Below are positions 8,315-17,463 of a stretch of 64,000 nucleotides of DNA, one piece after another (positions within the stretch are counted from its first letter, which is position 1; every line of letters starts with the position of its first letter). This DNA is from an uncultured bacterium (GTDB lineage: Bacteria; Bacteroidota; Ignavibacteria; Kapaibacteriales; UBA4661): NCBI GenBank assembly GCA_937899715.1, contig CALCNX010000073.1, positions 1 through 64,000 of the forward strand, in the 5' to 3' direction. Position numbers and translations under genes: made by a program. The notes under the pieces were generated by a model. The model was given only the letters and a program-made list of their open reading frames with translations. It ran no database searches and had not been told where the DNA came from.

Positions 8315-8485
8315 ATGAAATCGTCAGAATCCCTTCTCGCAACACCTATTCTATCGGACATAAATTCAAAACGCCGGACGATTGAGCGCTTAACGATACT
8401 CTGGTCAATATTTCGTGTGATTGCTTTTGTTTTGACGGGCTGGCACTTGGTGACGCTACCTGTTCAAGCGCACTACTTACGATAA
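8315..8485 (+). CDS. Possible small membrane protein (56 aa)
   Basis: A 56-residue ORF starts at ATG 8315 with GGAG ten bases upstream, a better ribosome-binding site than most genes here. It encodes a charged N-terminal half and one hydrophobic segment (ILWSIFRVIAFVLTGWHLV). It lies in a 676-base stretch with no other gene and is followed by a terminator at 8588. No family is recognised. It could be chance. A weaker ORF exists on the opposite strand across the same bases. Confidence 0.3.
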   Translation: MKSSESLLATPILSDINSKRRTIERLTILWSIFRVIAFVLTGWHLVTLPVQAHYLR

Positions 8486-8587
8486 CGTTTACGAAAATGT
8501 AATGGGGTACACGGAAAAAAGTTGCCGCCAAGAAAATGCAGACTATCAGAAGGGGAATACAAAACACAGAGATAGCATTACATCTCC

Positions 8588-8627
8588 AAGCCATGCTCCA
8601 TATTTACGGGGAAGCATGGCTTTTTTT
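8588..8627 (+). terminator. Rho-independent terminator
   Basis: A 10-bp perfect stem AAGCCATGCT/AGCATGGCTT with a 15-base loop is followed by a run of seven T. It would end a transcript from the small ORF at 8315, the only candidate gene upstream on this strand. Confidence 0.75.
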
Positions 8628-8660
8628 ATTGTTGACAAATGCTGGCTGCCCTCACAATGC

Positions 8661-8699
8661 AAAAGCGCAGCTTGCTTTATGTGAGCAAACTGCGCTTTT
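8661..8699 (-). terminator. Bidirectional terminator downstream of the PAP2 gene
   Basis: A perfect 10-bp stem AAAAGCGCAG/CTGCGCTTTT, extended by further partial pairing inside, lies just past the stop of the minus-strand PAP2 gene. It has T-rich flanks on both strands. Confidence 0.75.
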
Positions 8700-8720
8700 T
8701 ATATTTTTTCAAGGGTGCGT

Positions 8721-9362
8721 TTATCGAACAAAGTAGCGTAATTGCAGCGCCGTGAGGCAAAGCCCGATAAGCGAACCGACTATCACCTGCCCCGTCGTGT
8801 GTTTGTGCAGCACTACGCGGGATATTCCCACGATGGGTACAAGGACGAACCACGGAGCTATCATTGCCCCAAACTGAAATGCCCATGCTATGACGGCTCC
8901 ACCGATGCTTGTGGCGTGTATGCTCACCTTCCACCGCCGCGTGATTACTTGCACGAGCAGAGTATTGGTCACATAGCAAAACATCAGCCACGTTACCAGT
9001 GGCGGCGCATCCAACAGATAGACCGCTATAAAACCCACAACATTACTTGCCACGCCAACGATAAACGGTTTAGTGCGTTCTTCACGGAGGTCGAGGTCGA
9101 GCGAACCGACGCGTCCCGATTTTTTCAGAAACACCACGTAGCCCGAAATGATAAGCGTTGTCGAAAGCATACACACGCTCCAAATGAGCCACTTGCGGTC
9201 AAGGGGGATGGTTGTATCGGGCAGAAGCAAGACTGAAAAAGTGAATACCGGCAGAACAACCGGGCTAAACACTGCCGACACAAGGACAGAAGCATAGTGT
9301 ACGGCTTTCTTCATCGCGCCGAATTCTGCTGTGGACGTAGAAACTGCTGTTGCCATAGACAA
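8721..9362 (-). CDS. PAP2-superfamily membrane phosphatase
   Basis: This is a 213-aa polytopic membrane protein with five to six helices. The PAP2 signature is present: a degenerate first motif REERTKPF, second motif SIHATSIGG with its histidine, and third motif SRVVLHKHTTGQV with the nucleophilic histidine. Such enzymes dephosphorylate lipid phosphates such as undecaprenyl-PP or phosphatidic acid. The substrate cannot be told here. There are alternative ATGs within the first 17 residues. It is monocistronic by layout and followed by a terminator at 8661-8699. Confidence 0.85.
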   Translation of the reverse strand: MSMATAVSTSTAEFGAMKKAVHYASVLVSAVFSPVVLPVFTFSVLLLPDTTIPLDRKWLIWSVCMLSTTLIISGYVVFLKKSGRVGSLDLDLREERTKPFIVGVASNVVGFIAVYLLDAPPLVTWLMFCYVTNTLLVQVITRRWKVSIHATSIGGAVIAWAFQFGAMIAPWFVLVPIVGISRVVLHKHTTGQVIVGSLIGLCLTALQLRYFVR

Positions 9363-9425
9363 ACAAAGATGGGTGAAACAGTGATAGAAAAAGATAGTCG
9401 TTTTTCAGAATAATGAGATTTAGAA

Positions 9426-10097
9426 CTAGCTTTTCAGTTTTGCAATCTCATCCTGCATTTTTTTGTAATCTTCCAAGAATGCCGCCAAACCTTTGTCCGT
9501 AAGCGGGTGCCCAAGCGATTGCATAAGCGGCTTGTAGGGGCAGGTTGCTATATCGGCTCCGGCTTTTGCGGACTCCAGAATATGAATCGGATGACGGATA
9601 GATGCTGCCAAAATCAACGACGACAAGCCCTGAATGTCCCAAATCTCACGCACGTCGCGTATCACTTCCATACCGTCAGCGCCGGTGTCGTCCAAGCGCC
9701 CGACAAATACGCTCACGTAAGTAGCTCCGGCATTATTGGCGGCGAGCGCCTGCACGGGGTTAAAAATAAGCGTTACGTTGGTCTCTACATCTTGGTCGGA
9801 GAGCTTGCTGACGGCTTTCAAACCTTCGGGAATCATCGGGATTTTGATGGTGGCTTCGGGAAACCACTTCAAAATCTCATCTGCTTCACGCAGCATACCA
9901 TCGGCATCGGTCGAAATAACTTCCACCGACAAATGACCGCCCACAAGGCTGTGAATCTCCAGAATACGCTTGCGCACATCTATTTTGGGGTCTTCCTTTG
10001 CCAAGAGCGACGGATTAGTCGTAACACCGCTAATAATGCCGAGCGACGCGGCATGGCGAATTTCTTCGATATTCGCTGAATCTAAATACAGTTCCAT
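9426..10097 (-). CDS. tal: Transaldolase, small (TalC/FSA-type) subfamily
   Basis: This 223-aa single-domain class I aldolase is of the small transaldolase/fructose-6-phosphate aldolase family, acting in the non-oxidative pentose phosphate pathway. The Schiff-base lysine is Lys85 in TIKIPMIPEGLKA. Glu59 and Phe130 (VSVFVGRLDD) match the transaldolase branch rather than true fructose-6-phosphate aldolases, which carry Gln and Tyr there. Length is standard. Neighbours suggest independent transcription. Confidence 0.95.
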   Translation of the reverse strand: MELYLDSANIEEIRHAASLGIISGVTTNPSLLAKEDPKIDVRKRILEIHSLVGGHLSVEVISTDADGMLREADEILKWFPEATIKIPMIPEGLKAVSKLSDQDVETNVTLIFNPVQALAANNAGATYVSVFVGRLDDTGADGMEVIRDVREIWDIQGLSSLILAASIRHPIHILESAKAGADIATCPYKPLMQSLGHPLTDKGLAAFLEDYKKMQDEIAKLKS

Positions 10098-10224
10098 TTC
10101 AGTAACCTCACGTTATCAACATACACATAAAGAAATTAGTACCATCAATTCGCAAGTTATCACATTTCCGGCAGAGATGAAAATTATTACGTCGTAACAT
10201 TGGCGCTCTGGGCTAACGCAAAAC

Positions 10225-10267
10225 AAAAAGCCCTTGCTGCTCTTGCAAAGAAGAGCGGCGAGGGCTT
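10225..10267 (-). terminator. Strong terminator of the sigma/anti-sigma/Spy-like operon
   Basis: A long hairpin pairs AGCCCT-GC-GCTCTT with AAGAGC-GC-AGGGCT around a short loop. On the minus strand it is followed by TTTTTGTTTT. It lies 40 bases past the stop of the gene at 10307. Confidence 0.85.
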
Positions 10268-10306
10268 CTGATTATATTGCTATTGTTCTTTTGCGGAGAA
10301 AAAGCG

Positions 10307-10834
10307 CTATTTTTTCAGAGAATCACGCTTTGCATCGCGTTTGTTCTGAAGAATTTCATTCAACTGTTTTTGAAATTTTGCTTCAAACACGAGGAAATCA
10401 GCATATTGCTTTTCATTCAAGACCTCTCGGACAGAACGAAGCATTTCGTTGGAGGCATTTTGCAGGTTCTTGTTTTTATCAAGCGTTTGCTGGGTGAGTT
10501 GCTTGATTTTCTCGTTATTGCCCGAACTCTTCGCTTTGTCCAGTTCGTTCATCGTGTCATCAAGCGACTTTCGCGCTTCGTCCACCTTCTTTTGCTCAGT
10601 ATTATAGCGAACAAAAAATTTCTCTGCTGCTGCATCGTCGAGATTGAGCGCCTCAATAAGTTTGAGTTTTTTGAGCTGGTCAATTTGTTTCTTCGCTTTG
10701 CCACCTTCTTGCTGTTTGGGCGGGTTTGCTGGCGCGGCGATTGCTTGTTGTGCATGGGTATCGCTTCCGTTCAGAACGGCGATACAGATAAGACAAATTA
10801 ACGTTTGGCGGCAAAAAAGTCGGACGAAAGTCAT
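10307..10834 (-). CDS. Secreted Spy/CpxP-like coiled-coil protein
   Basis: This is a 175-aa protein with an N-terminal signal peptide (hydrophobic residues 9-22, likely cleavage near THA-QQA). It is followed by a charged, largely helical region (residues 45-160) rich in Lys, Glu, Gln and Asn. Its layout and position after a sigma factor and membrane anti-sigma resemble Spy/CpxP-type periplasmic chaperone or sensor proteins, but I see no LTxxQ signature. A stress-sensing role in the operon is inferred. It is followed by a strong terminator. Confidence 0.75.
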   Translation of the reverse strand: MTFVRLFCRQTLICLICIAVLNGSDTHAQQAIAAPANPPKQQEGGKAKKQIDQLKKLKLIEALNLDDAAAEKFFVRYNTEQKKVDEARKSLDDTMNELDKAKSSGNNEKIKQLTQQTLDKNKNLQNASNEMLRSVREVLNEKQYADFLVFEAKFQKQLNEILQNKRDAKRDSLKK

Positions 10835-10901
10835 ACGGTCTCCGTAAAATGATATTGCTGCTTGAATTCAAGCGGTCGTGTAGTTGTCATCGTTAGGTGC
10901 A

Positions 10902-11642
10902 TTATAGCTGTTCCATTTCAGTCATTGCCGCGGCAATGCCATCGGCATCATCGTCGCTAATGTTATCCAGCATATCGGAATTGTCGAAATAACCCTGAAA
11001 AGCAGAACGATTCGCGGCAATGGCATTCATGGTCTCTCTGGTGAGCATCTTTCGCGCAGCCAGTGCAGCTTCTTTGTTATTATCGTCTGCGCCATTGGCA
11101 ATGATGCCCGCATTGTTGGCGAATGCACCGCCTGCATTTACTAAACTCTCGTCGGTCGGTAATTCTTCCAGACGCTGAATATCTTCCGGTGTAAGAATGG
11201 CGCTTTCGCTCCGCTCCGCACGTCCGCTGAAAGCGCTCCACTTGGTATTGAACGCCTGAGGAACCGAAATAACGGCGAGCAGTACACACATAGCGAGTGC
11301 GGGAACGAAAAACTTCATCAAACGAAATCGGTGTGCCCGCTTTTCCGCCTCATGCTGAAGGCGGTCGTGAATATGAACGGTCAAGTTTTTGAGGCGCTGC
11401 GTTTGCTGACGGTCGAGTGCTTCAAATTCCGGCTGTACGGCTTCAAAACTCTCTTGGATGAGACGAAGTTCTTCGGCTAGGTCAGGATATGTGCCCAAAG
11501 AGGCTTCTACCCTTGCTTTGTCGCTTGCCGTAATATCGCCGAAGGCGTAATCGGGCAAAAAGGCTTCGACTTCTTCGCGCGACAGTATTGGTGCGCCCTG
11601 TACGCTACCATCGTCGCCGGATATCGAAAAATGGGTATTCAT
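10902..11642 (-). CDS. Putative membrane anti-sigma factor
   Basis: This is a 246-aa protein. The N-terminal segment FLPDYAFGDITASDKARVEASL matches the helical module of anti-sigma factors that regulate ECF sigma factors. One membrane helix lies near residues 108-127. The C-terminal 115 residues would be periplasmic and are acidic and Asn/Asp-rich. The cysteine/histidine zinc motif of zf-HC2 anti-sigmas is absent from the N-terminus. It lies 79 bases after the ECF sigma gene and before the Spy-like gene, the usual order for a sigma/anti-sigma operon. Confidence 0.78.
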   Translation of the reverse strand: MNTHFSISGDDGSVQGAPILSREEVEAFLPDYAFGDITASDKARVEASLGTYPDLAEELRLIQESFEAVQPEFEALDRQQTQRLKNLTVHIHDRLQHEAEKRAHRFRLMKFFVPALAMCVLLAVISVPQAFNTKWSAFSGRAERSESAILTPEDIQRLEELPTDESLVNAGGAFANNAGIIANGADDNNKEAALAARKMLTRETMNAIAANRSAFQGYFDNSDMLDNISDDDADGIAAAMTEMEQL

Positions 11643-11721
11643 GGTGATACTTCTAAAAATTCGCTGTATTTCTTCGGAAGGTATATTGCTTGAAGCGTTA
11701 GCCGCTTGCTACGTTCTAACC

Positions 11722-12294
11722 CTATTGTTTCTCTGCCTGAATGAGTTGTGCCAATTTTTTTGCTGCCTGAAAGTAATTTGCTTTTAAGCCACCGACGCTC
11801 GTGCCAGAAATCTTGGAGATTTCTTCGTAAGAAAGTTCATCAAAATAACGCATGATAAAGGTTTGGCGCTGCTTTTCGGGCAACTGTTCCAACATAGCCT
11901 CGAAGCGAACTTTAAAGTCGCTGTTTTCTGTTGCTTGGGCAGGAGTAATACTGCGGTCGGGTTCGATTTCGGCTACCACATCCAATCCCACGAACTGGCG
12001 TACTTTTTCTTTCCGCTTCATCCCGGAACAAACGTTCATGGTGATACGGTAGAGCCACGTTGTGACCGAACTATCACCGCGAAAATTACGGATATTCTTC
12101 AGGGCTTTGATAAACACTTCTTGCGTTGCGTCGTAAGCGTCGTCGGACGACTTTAAGTATCGTAATGCCGTAGCATAGACAAATTTTTGATACTTCCGCA
12201 CGAATTCGTTTGCCGCAGCGCTGTTGGACTCGGTTGCTTCGCGCAATGCTGTCAGAAGTGCGTCTTCAGGCTTCACAGAAATGGCGTAACTCAT
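11722..12294 (-). CDS. RNA polymerase ECF sigma factor
   Basis: This is a 190-aa sigma-70 family group 4 protein. Region 2 is seen at residues 30-97 (AYDATQEVFIKALKNIRNFR, then STVTTWLYRITMNV-like helices with TTWLYRI). Region 4 is seen at 130-185 (LPEKQRQTFIMRYFDELSYEEI, helix-turn-helix to AKKLAQLI). It is the first gene of the minus-strand sigma/anti-sigma/Spy-like operon. The 187 bases upstream separate it from the divergent DUF6588 gene, which could be under its control. Confidence 0.93.
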   Translation of the reverse strand: MSYAISVKPEDALLTALREATESNSAAANEFVRKYQKFVYATALRYLKSSDDAYDATQEVFIKALKNIRNFRGDSSVTTWLYRITMNVCSGMKRKEKVRQFVGLDVVAEIEPDRSITPAQATENSDFKVRFEAMLEQLPEKQRQTFIMRYFDELSYEEISKISGTSVGGLKANYFQAAKKLAQLIQAEKQ

Positions 12295-12481
12295 GGGTAA
12301 TTCAGCGAACTGTGTTATACACTTGTAATTTACATCAATTCGATGATTCTCCGTGAAAAAAAGTTTAATCCCTTGGTTGGAATGACAAACATATCAGCAA
12401 AAAGTGTTGGCAGAAAACCCCGAAAAATTGTAGCTTCAGGTTTCCAACCATCTCTACCAACCACTATTGCGAGCAAAAACT

Positions 12482-13666
12482 ATGCAAATGCTTGTACGAT
12501 TTCTTACGATACCTCTTCTCTTTTGGTCATTATCTCAAGGCACATTTGCGCAGCAAACCGTTCAAACAAGCCTCCAGCGTCTTATCGAAACTGGTGCTCG
12601 GGGCTATATCCAACCGCTTGCCGCAGGTTTCACGACCAACATCAATGGCGCATGGTTCCATGAAGCACCTCCGGCACGAAAACTAGGGTTCATGGTAGAG
12701 CTTGGCGCTGTGGCAATGTTCGCCGGAGTCCCCACCGACCAAACCTTTCGCGTTGCTTCCGATTATACACTTACCACCGACCAAGCCGCATCAATTCTTG
12801 CCCGCACAAACGGTTACAGCTCTCTACCACAGTCCTCGCAAAGCGATATTTTGCGCTCAGTCGTGGCGCGATCGCTTCCAGTGGAGATAAGCGGTCCGAC
12901 CGTAATTGGCAGCAAAAGCGACAACGTGCGCATCGGCATCACGGCAAATCAGGCACAGCGCACGTTCTCCACGACCGTTTCAGGACGTTCCGTGTCAGTC
13001 GTGCTGCCCGCCAGTGAGTCCATTTCGCTGGATGTGCGCGGGCTATTGGACACAAAAGATTACATTTTTAACTCCGTGCCCTTTGCCGCACCACAACTGA
13101 CCATTGGGACAATTATGGGAACGCGTGGTGTCATTCGGTACGTGCCGAATGTGTCGAATTGGGTTGGACTGGGCAGTTTGGGTGATATCGGAATGTTTGG
13201 CTGGGGTGTGCAGCACAACCCGCTTGTGTGGTTTGCGGCGGACACCAATGCTCTCCCCTTCAGCATTGCACTCAATTATTACAACCAGTCGTACACCCTC
13301 ACCAATGCCCTTCGTGCTACGGGTGCAGCGTATGGCATTTCGGCAAGCTGGACGTTTGGTGGTGCGGTGTTTGCCATTACGCCATACGCCGGATTCCTGT
13401 TTGAAACTTCTCGTCTTAGTATTGATTATCAGTATCAGCCACGCACCGCAACGGGGCAAATTGCGACGGATATAGATGGTCGCCCGATAACGCCCGTCCC
13501 GATTGCTTTTGAAGTCGTTGGCGAGAACACAAGCCGCATTGTGCTTGGAGCCAGTGCCCGTATCTTGTATGCGGTGGACATCGGCGCAGAGGTGAACATT
13601 GGAAATCGCTTCTCAACATTCAATCTGAACGCGTCGGTGCGCTTCGGAAACGATTTGCCGCGATAA
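12482..13666 (+). CDS. DUF6588-like outer-membrane protein
   Basis: This is a 394-aa protein from ATG 12482. An in-frame TTG at 12467 adds five residues. It has a signal peptide with cleavage near TFA-QQT. The body alternates hydrophobic and polar residues as in beta-barrels, with many Gly/aromatic turns, and ends in a strand finishing RFGNDLPR. It resembles DUF6588 proteins of FCB bacteria, whose function is unknown. It is transcribed divergently from the ECF sigma operon. Confidence 0.72.
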   Translation: MQMLVRFLTIPLLFWSLSQGTFAQQTVQTSLQRLIETGARGYIQPLAAGFTTNINGAWFHEAPPARKLGFMVELGAVAMFAGVPTDQTFRVASDYTLTTDQAASILARTNGYSSLPQSSQSDILRSVVARSLPVEISGPTVIGSKSDNVRIGITANQAQRTFSTTVSGRSVSVVLPASESISLDVRGLLDTKDYIFNSVPFAAPQLTIGTIMGTRGVIRYVPNVSNWVGLGSLGDIGMFGWGVQHNPLVWFAADTNALPFSIALNYYNQSYTLTNALRATGAAYGISASWTFGGAVFAITPYAGFLFETSRLSIDYQYQPRTATGQIATDIDGRPITPVPIAFEVVGENTSRIVLGASARILYAVDIGAEVNIGNRFSTFNLNASVRFGNDLPR

Positions 13667-13748
13667 AAGTAGGCTCAAAAAGTGGGCGAAATTTGCCATC
13701 TTGCCGTGGGTTCGTAGGAAAATTATACACTTCAAAATGTCCCTTGCC

Positions 13749-14978
13749 ATGAAAACACTTTTTCGCTCTTGCCTTGTGCTTGTCGTTTTGTGCACTGTTA
13801 CGGTCTTGAAAGCAGCAACCATGCTCTCAGCAGAAACAGCGCACACAAACACCATCAACGCCGTTCTGGGCGATGTCAGTTTTGTGAAAAAATTTGGCGC
13901 ACCTCCCACGTCCGCAAGTGCTGAAGCGCTGCGCATCCAAACGCACCTCGAATATGTGGAAACGCTCTTGAGAGCAAAGGATGTGTCGCACCTCCCGAAG
14001 CAACTCCGTGAGCGCCGCGCCGCACTTCTGGACAAACTCCATGAATACCGCTTGGCAGGCTCCTTCCCGACAAATTTAGCTTTCCCGAATGAACGCCGCC
14101 CCTGCTTCATAGACGCTGCGGACAATATCTGTGCAGTCGGCTATCTCATTGAGCAAACAGCAGGACGCGCCCTCGCAGAACGCATCAATGCTGCGCACCA
14201 ATACGATTTTCTGGCGGATATACAAATGCCGGAACTCTCCGAATGGGTTGCCGCATCAGGCTTGACGGCACGGGAGTGTGCGATGATTCAGCCGACATAT
14301 GAACCTAGTCAAGAACCTAAATTTAGAATAGAAAGTTTTACACCTTCCTCGTTATCTGCGACCAATTTACCCTTTACCCTTGAGGTTCATGTTACTGGCT
14401 TACCTAACTCAGGGAATAATTTGGCACAGCCCCAGTATGCTAAGCTTTCAATGTATTTGTACGGTCGGTTTTACACGGAATTGTTTCCAGGATGGTTCGT
14501 ATCGGCTATCCCTGCATGGAGCGTCTATACTGGAATCGGTAAATGGTCAACCTCTGCCACACTAAAGGGACGCTGGGATGGAGTATTGCAATTTTCGGTA
14601 CCGCCTCACAGTTTCAGTACCGTTGGAACACATTGGCTACGTTTTGAAAGTTCGACAGCATTCAACCCAATTTGGTACAATACTTATATGACACAAGCTA
14701 CTTTTGTCGTCAGCCCAGCCACCACCGTCCGCGACCTCACGCTCCCAAGCACCATTCCCATTTCCCCCAATCCCGTCATCGACGCGCTCACACTTGCGCT
14801 ACCGGAAAACGAACTGCACAGCGTCCGCCTCACAAACACGCTTGGCAGTACGGTTTGGACGCTTTCGGATGCCTCCGGCGCAATGACGCTGGATGTGAGC
14901 GGGCTGAGTGCGGGCGTGTACTTCGTGGAGGTGCAGAGCGCACGGCGGCGTTCGGTGCAGAAAGTGGTGAAATATTGA
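13749..14978 (+). CDS. Secreted protein with T9SS type A sorting domain
   Basis: This is a 409-aa protein from ATG 13749. The frame is open 16 codons farther up, but this ATG begins a good signal peptide (FRSCLVLVVLCTVTVLKA). The central region carries a conserved block with RPCFIDAADNICAVGYLIEQ and GLTARECAMIQPTY, known to me only as an uncharacterised domain of FCB secreted proteins. An Ig-like region follows. The last 80 residues are a T9SS sorting domain (ISPNPVIDAL, then LSAGVYFVEVQS). This predicts export through the type IX system and surface attachment. The function is unknown. Confidence 0.8.
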   Translation: MKTLFRSCLVLVVLCTVTVLKAATMLSAETAHTNTINAVLGDVSFVKKFGAPPTSASAEALRIQTHLEYVETLLRAKDVSHLPKQLRERRAALLDKLHEYRLAGSFPTNLAFPNERRPCFIDAADNICAVGYLIEQTAGRALAERINAAHQYDFLADIQMPELSEWVAASGLTARECAMIQPTYEPSQEPKFRIESFTPSSLSATNLPFTLEVHVTGLPNSGNNLAQPQYAKLSMYLYGRFYTELFPGWFVSAIPAWSVYTGIGKWSTSATLKGRWDGVLQFSVPPHSFSTVGTHWLRFESSTAFNPIWYNTYMTQATFVVSPATTVRDLTLPSTIPISPNPVIDALTLALPENELHSVRLTNTLGSTVWTLSDASGAMTLDVSGLSAGVYFVEVQSARRRSVQKVVKY

Positions 14979-15006
14979 CAAATATTCCTCGCTTCAATAC
15001 CGAACC

Positions 15007-17460
15007 CTACTGCCACGCAACCGTTATCCAGATATTGGAATTTCTGCCCTTGTCGTCGCTGCATGAAATTTTGACTTGCCCTCGCTCCGGCTTGAAGAAA
15101 ATGCGTTCTTCGGGCGAAGCCGAGCGCAAAAATTTGTCGTTCAGAAACCAGTACACCGTGCGCACATCATTCGCAGCATGGCACGTCAGGAGCAGTTCCG
15201 ATGCGGCTTTCCCGTTTTTGTTTTTTTCAATGAGGTATTCTTTGCCATCGGTGAGCGACGTGATAGTAGGCGCAGTGCCGCCCACAGCACGGCTGCACGC
15301 TGGGTTGTGCTCTGGTATGCGCTCAAACGCTTGGTTCTGTGCGGTGTAGAGTGCAAGCATCTCTGGTGGCAAATTTGGGTAAAGTTTCTTTTTGTAGCCC
15401 GTCGTGGGCAGACAGTCTGTGCAGTAGGACATACGCTCGTCTGCTGAGACCGCGACTTCTTTCAAGTGCTGGCACTTAGCATTGCTGGAAATGCGCGGTA
15501 GGTAATACTCAGAAACTTGGTTCTGGCAAAAATCATTCGGCGGTAAGCCACTTTCAGAACAAACCAAGCGAAAATCCAATTCCGGCGGCGGTTGAAACCA
15601 ATCGTTCGGCGAGTTGTAATCAATGGCATTAAAAATATCGAACAAAAGCGGCGTTGCAATGTCCGCTCCGACCAGTTCCGGTGCGCCCACGCCCGAAAAA
15701 TTACCAACCCATACCGCAACCGTGTAGCGCTTATTGTAGCCGATGCTCCACGCATCGCGCCGCCCGTAGGATGTGCCGGTTTTCCATGCCACTTTGGGCA
15801 GATGCCGTGTGGAACCGAAATTGCGCGGCACATCGGGTCGGGTGAGTTGGGTCAAAATCTCACCCAGCATAAACGCCGCCGATGGCGATACCAAGCGCAT
15901 ACCGGGCGTTTTGCTGTTTGCTCCTCTGTTCTCGTCATTCGTCATTCCTACTTTGTAAGTTCTCTTGAAAACAAGCGGTTTCCACTCGCCATAATTTGCA
16001 AACGCGCAGTACAAACCCGCCATTTCTTCCAGCCGAACCCCGCAGCCGCCCAGCACGACGGACAAACCCAGCTTTTTGCCGTCTTTGCGGATTTGCTCAA
16101 AGCCCGCATTCGTCAGCGCTTCGGTGAACGCCGCCACACCAAGACTACGCACGAGTTTCACTGCCGGAATGTTGAGCGAGTTAATAAGCGCTTTTTCGGC
16201 AGGCACAAAGCCACGATAGGTGCGGTCGAAGTTTTCCGGCGTGTAGCCGTCGAAGTTCGTGGGAACGTCCGTCAGAACGGTCTTGGGCGTAATCAAGCCT
16301 TTGTCCATTGCAAGCGTATATGCAAGCGGCTTCAGAGCGCTGCCGGGCGAGCGCACGGCTCGAACTCCGTCCACCTCGCCCGATGCGGCTTTGTCGGCAT
16401 AGTCCGGCGAACCCAAGTACGCTTCCACCTCGCGCGTGGCGTTATTCACCACAAGCACCGCAGCATTACTGATGCCGTATATTTTCAATCGCCGGACGAC
16501 GTTTTGCGTAAGTGTCTGTACGCTTTGCTGCTCGCGTAGGTCGAGCGTGGTTGAAATGGTGGATTCTAGCGGGAAAAGCCGTTTCATGCGATACGCAAAG
16601 TGCGGTGCAATCGTGGTCGGTGCGTCGTGGCGCTGAATATCCGTCGGCTCACGGAGAGCATCATCTATCTGAGTGCTTAGGAAAACACCTTCGGCACGGA
16701 AGCGTTCAAGCCATTTGTCGCGCTCACGGCGAATAACGGCGTTGTTTTCGTCGAGCTTGAGCGTCGTGGGGCGGTTCGGAATTATTGCCAGCGTGGTTGC
16801 TTGCGCCAGACTGAGTTTTTCCGGCAATGTTCCAAAATACAGCAATGAAGCGGCTTTCACGCCTTCGATATTGCCGCCATAAGGTGCAAGATTCAGGTAG
16901 AGTTGTAAAATTTCACTTTTAGAATGAGTGATTTCAAGTTGGAGAGCGCGAAAAACCTCAACGACTTTATTCCATACCGTTCGTTCGCGCTGTGTCGGGC
17001 GCTTGCGATTGCCCTCTTTTTGAGCCGTGTATCTATTCTCCAGCATCCGTGCTACTTGCATGGTGAGCGTACTTGCGCCGGAGGTAGTTTTTTGGTAACG
17101 GAGATTATTCACGGCAGCCCGCACAATGGCGAAAGGATTCACCCCAAAATGCCAGTAGAACCATTTGTCTTCTTTTTGCAAAAGAGCGCTGCGGAGCGTG
17201 GGCGAAATCTCCGAAAGCTCAGTTTTCATGCGCCATTTGTCGTCGTCGGCAAGGAAGGCGTGAAGAACAGTACCGTCGCGGGCGCTAACAATCGGTGCAA
17301 AGGGCACATCGGTCCGGAGCGGAAAAAGAAGCGAAAGCACAACGAGAAATGCAAGAAAACCAGATACCATCAAGGACACAAGCCGCAGAAACGGCTTCAG
17401 AAAGGATAGCGTGCGCAAGACCCGCACCGATACAGCAAAGAAACTATAAAGAGCGGTCAT
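15007..17460 (-). CDS. pbpC: Penicillin-binding protein 1C
   Basis: This is an 817-aa bifunctional peptidoglycan synthase. It has an N-terminal membrane anchor (residues 27-48) and a family 51 glycosyltransferase domain with catalytic Glu97 in KEDKWFYWHFG and SGASTLTMQVAR. The transpeptidase domain carries SxxK in SPGSALKPL, SxN in INSLNIPAV and KTGTS. A C-terminal BiPBP_C-like domain ends near VKISCSDDKGRNS. It starts three bases after pdxA, so the two genes are probably cotranscribed. It converges with the T9SS gene on the plus strand. Confidence 0.96.
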   Translation of the reverse strand: MTALYSFFAVSVRVLRTLSFLKPFLRLVSLMVSGFLAFLVVLSLLFPLRTDVPFAPIVSARDGTVLHAFLADDDKWRMKTELSEISPTLRSALLQKEDKWFYWHFGVNPFAIVRAAVNNLRYQKTTSGASTLTMQVARMLENRYTAQKEGNRKRPTQRERTVWNKVVEVFRALQLEITHSKSEILQLYLNLAPYGGNIEGVKAASLLYFGTLPEKLSLAQATTLAIIPNRPTTLKLDENNAVIRRERDKWLERFRAEGVFLSTQIDDALREPTDIQRHDAPTTIAPHFAYRMKRLFPLESTISTTLDLREQQSVQTLTQNVVRRLKIYGISNAAVLVVNNATREVEAYLGSPDYADKAASGEVDGVRAVRSPGSALKPLAYTLAMDKGLITPKTVLTDVPTNFDGYTPENFDRTYRGFVPAEKALINSLNIPAVKLVRSLGVAAFTEALTNAGFEQIRKDGKKLGLSVVLGGCGVRLEEMAGLYCAFANYGEWKPLVFKRTYKVGMTNDENRGANSKTPGMRLVSPSAAFMLGEILTQLTRPDVPRNFGSTRHLPKVAWKTGTSYGRRDAWSIGYNKRYTVAVWVGNFSGVGAPELVGADIATPLLFDIFNAIDYNSPNDWFQPPPELDFRLVCSESGLPPNDFCQNQVSEYYLPRISSNAKCQHLKEVAVSADERMSYCTDCLPTTGYKKKLYPNLPPEMLALYTAQNQAFERIPEHNPACSRAVGGTAPTITSLTDGKEYLIEKNKNGKAASELLLTCHAANDVRTVYWFLNDKFLRSASPEERIFFKPERGQVKISCSDDKGRNSNIWITVAWQ

Positions 17461-17463
17461 TGC

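Noticed and set aside
8346..8594. 82-aa minus-strand ORF overlapping the small plus-strand ORF
   Set aside because: It has no ribosome-binding site, runs into the terminator hairpin at 8588, and its composition is not gene-like.
13613..14125. Long minus-strand ORF opposite the T9SS protein gene
   Set aside because: It is antisense to a gene with a clear signal peptide and sorting domain, and its protein is Arg/Ser-rich without domains.
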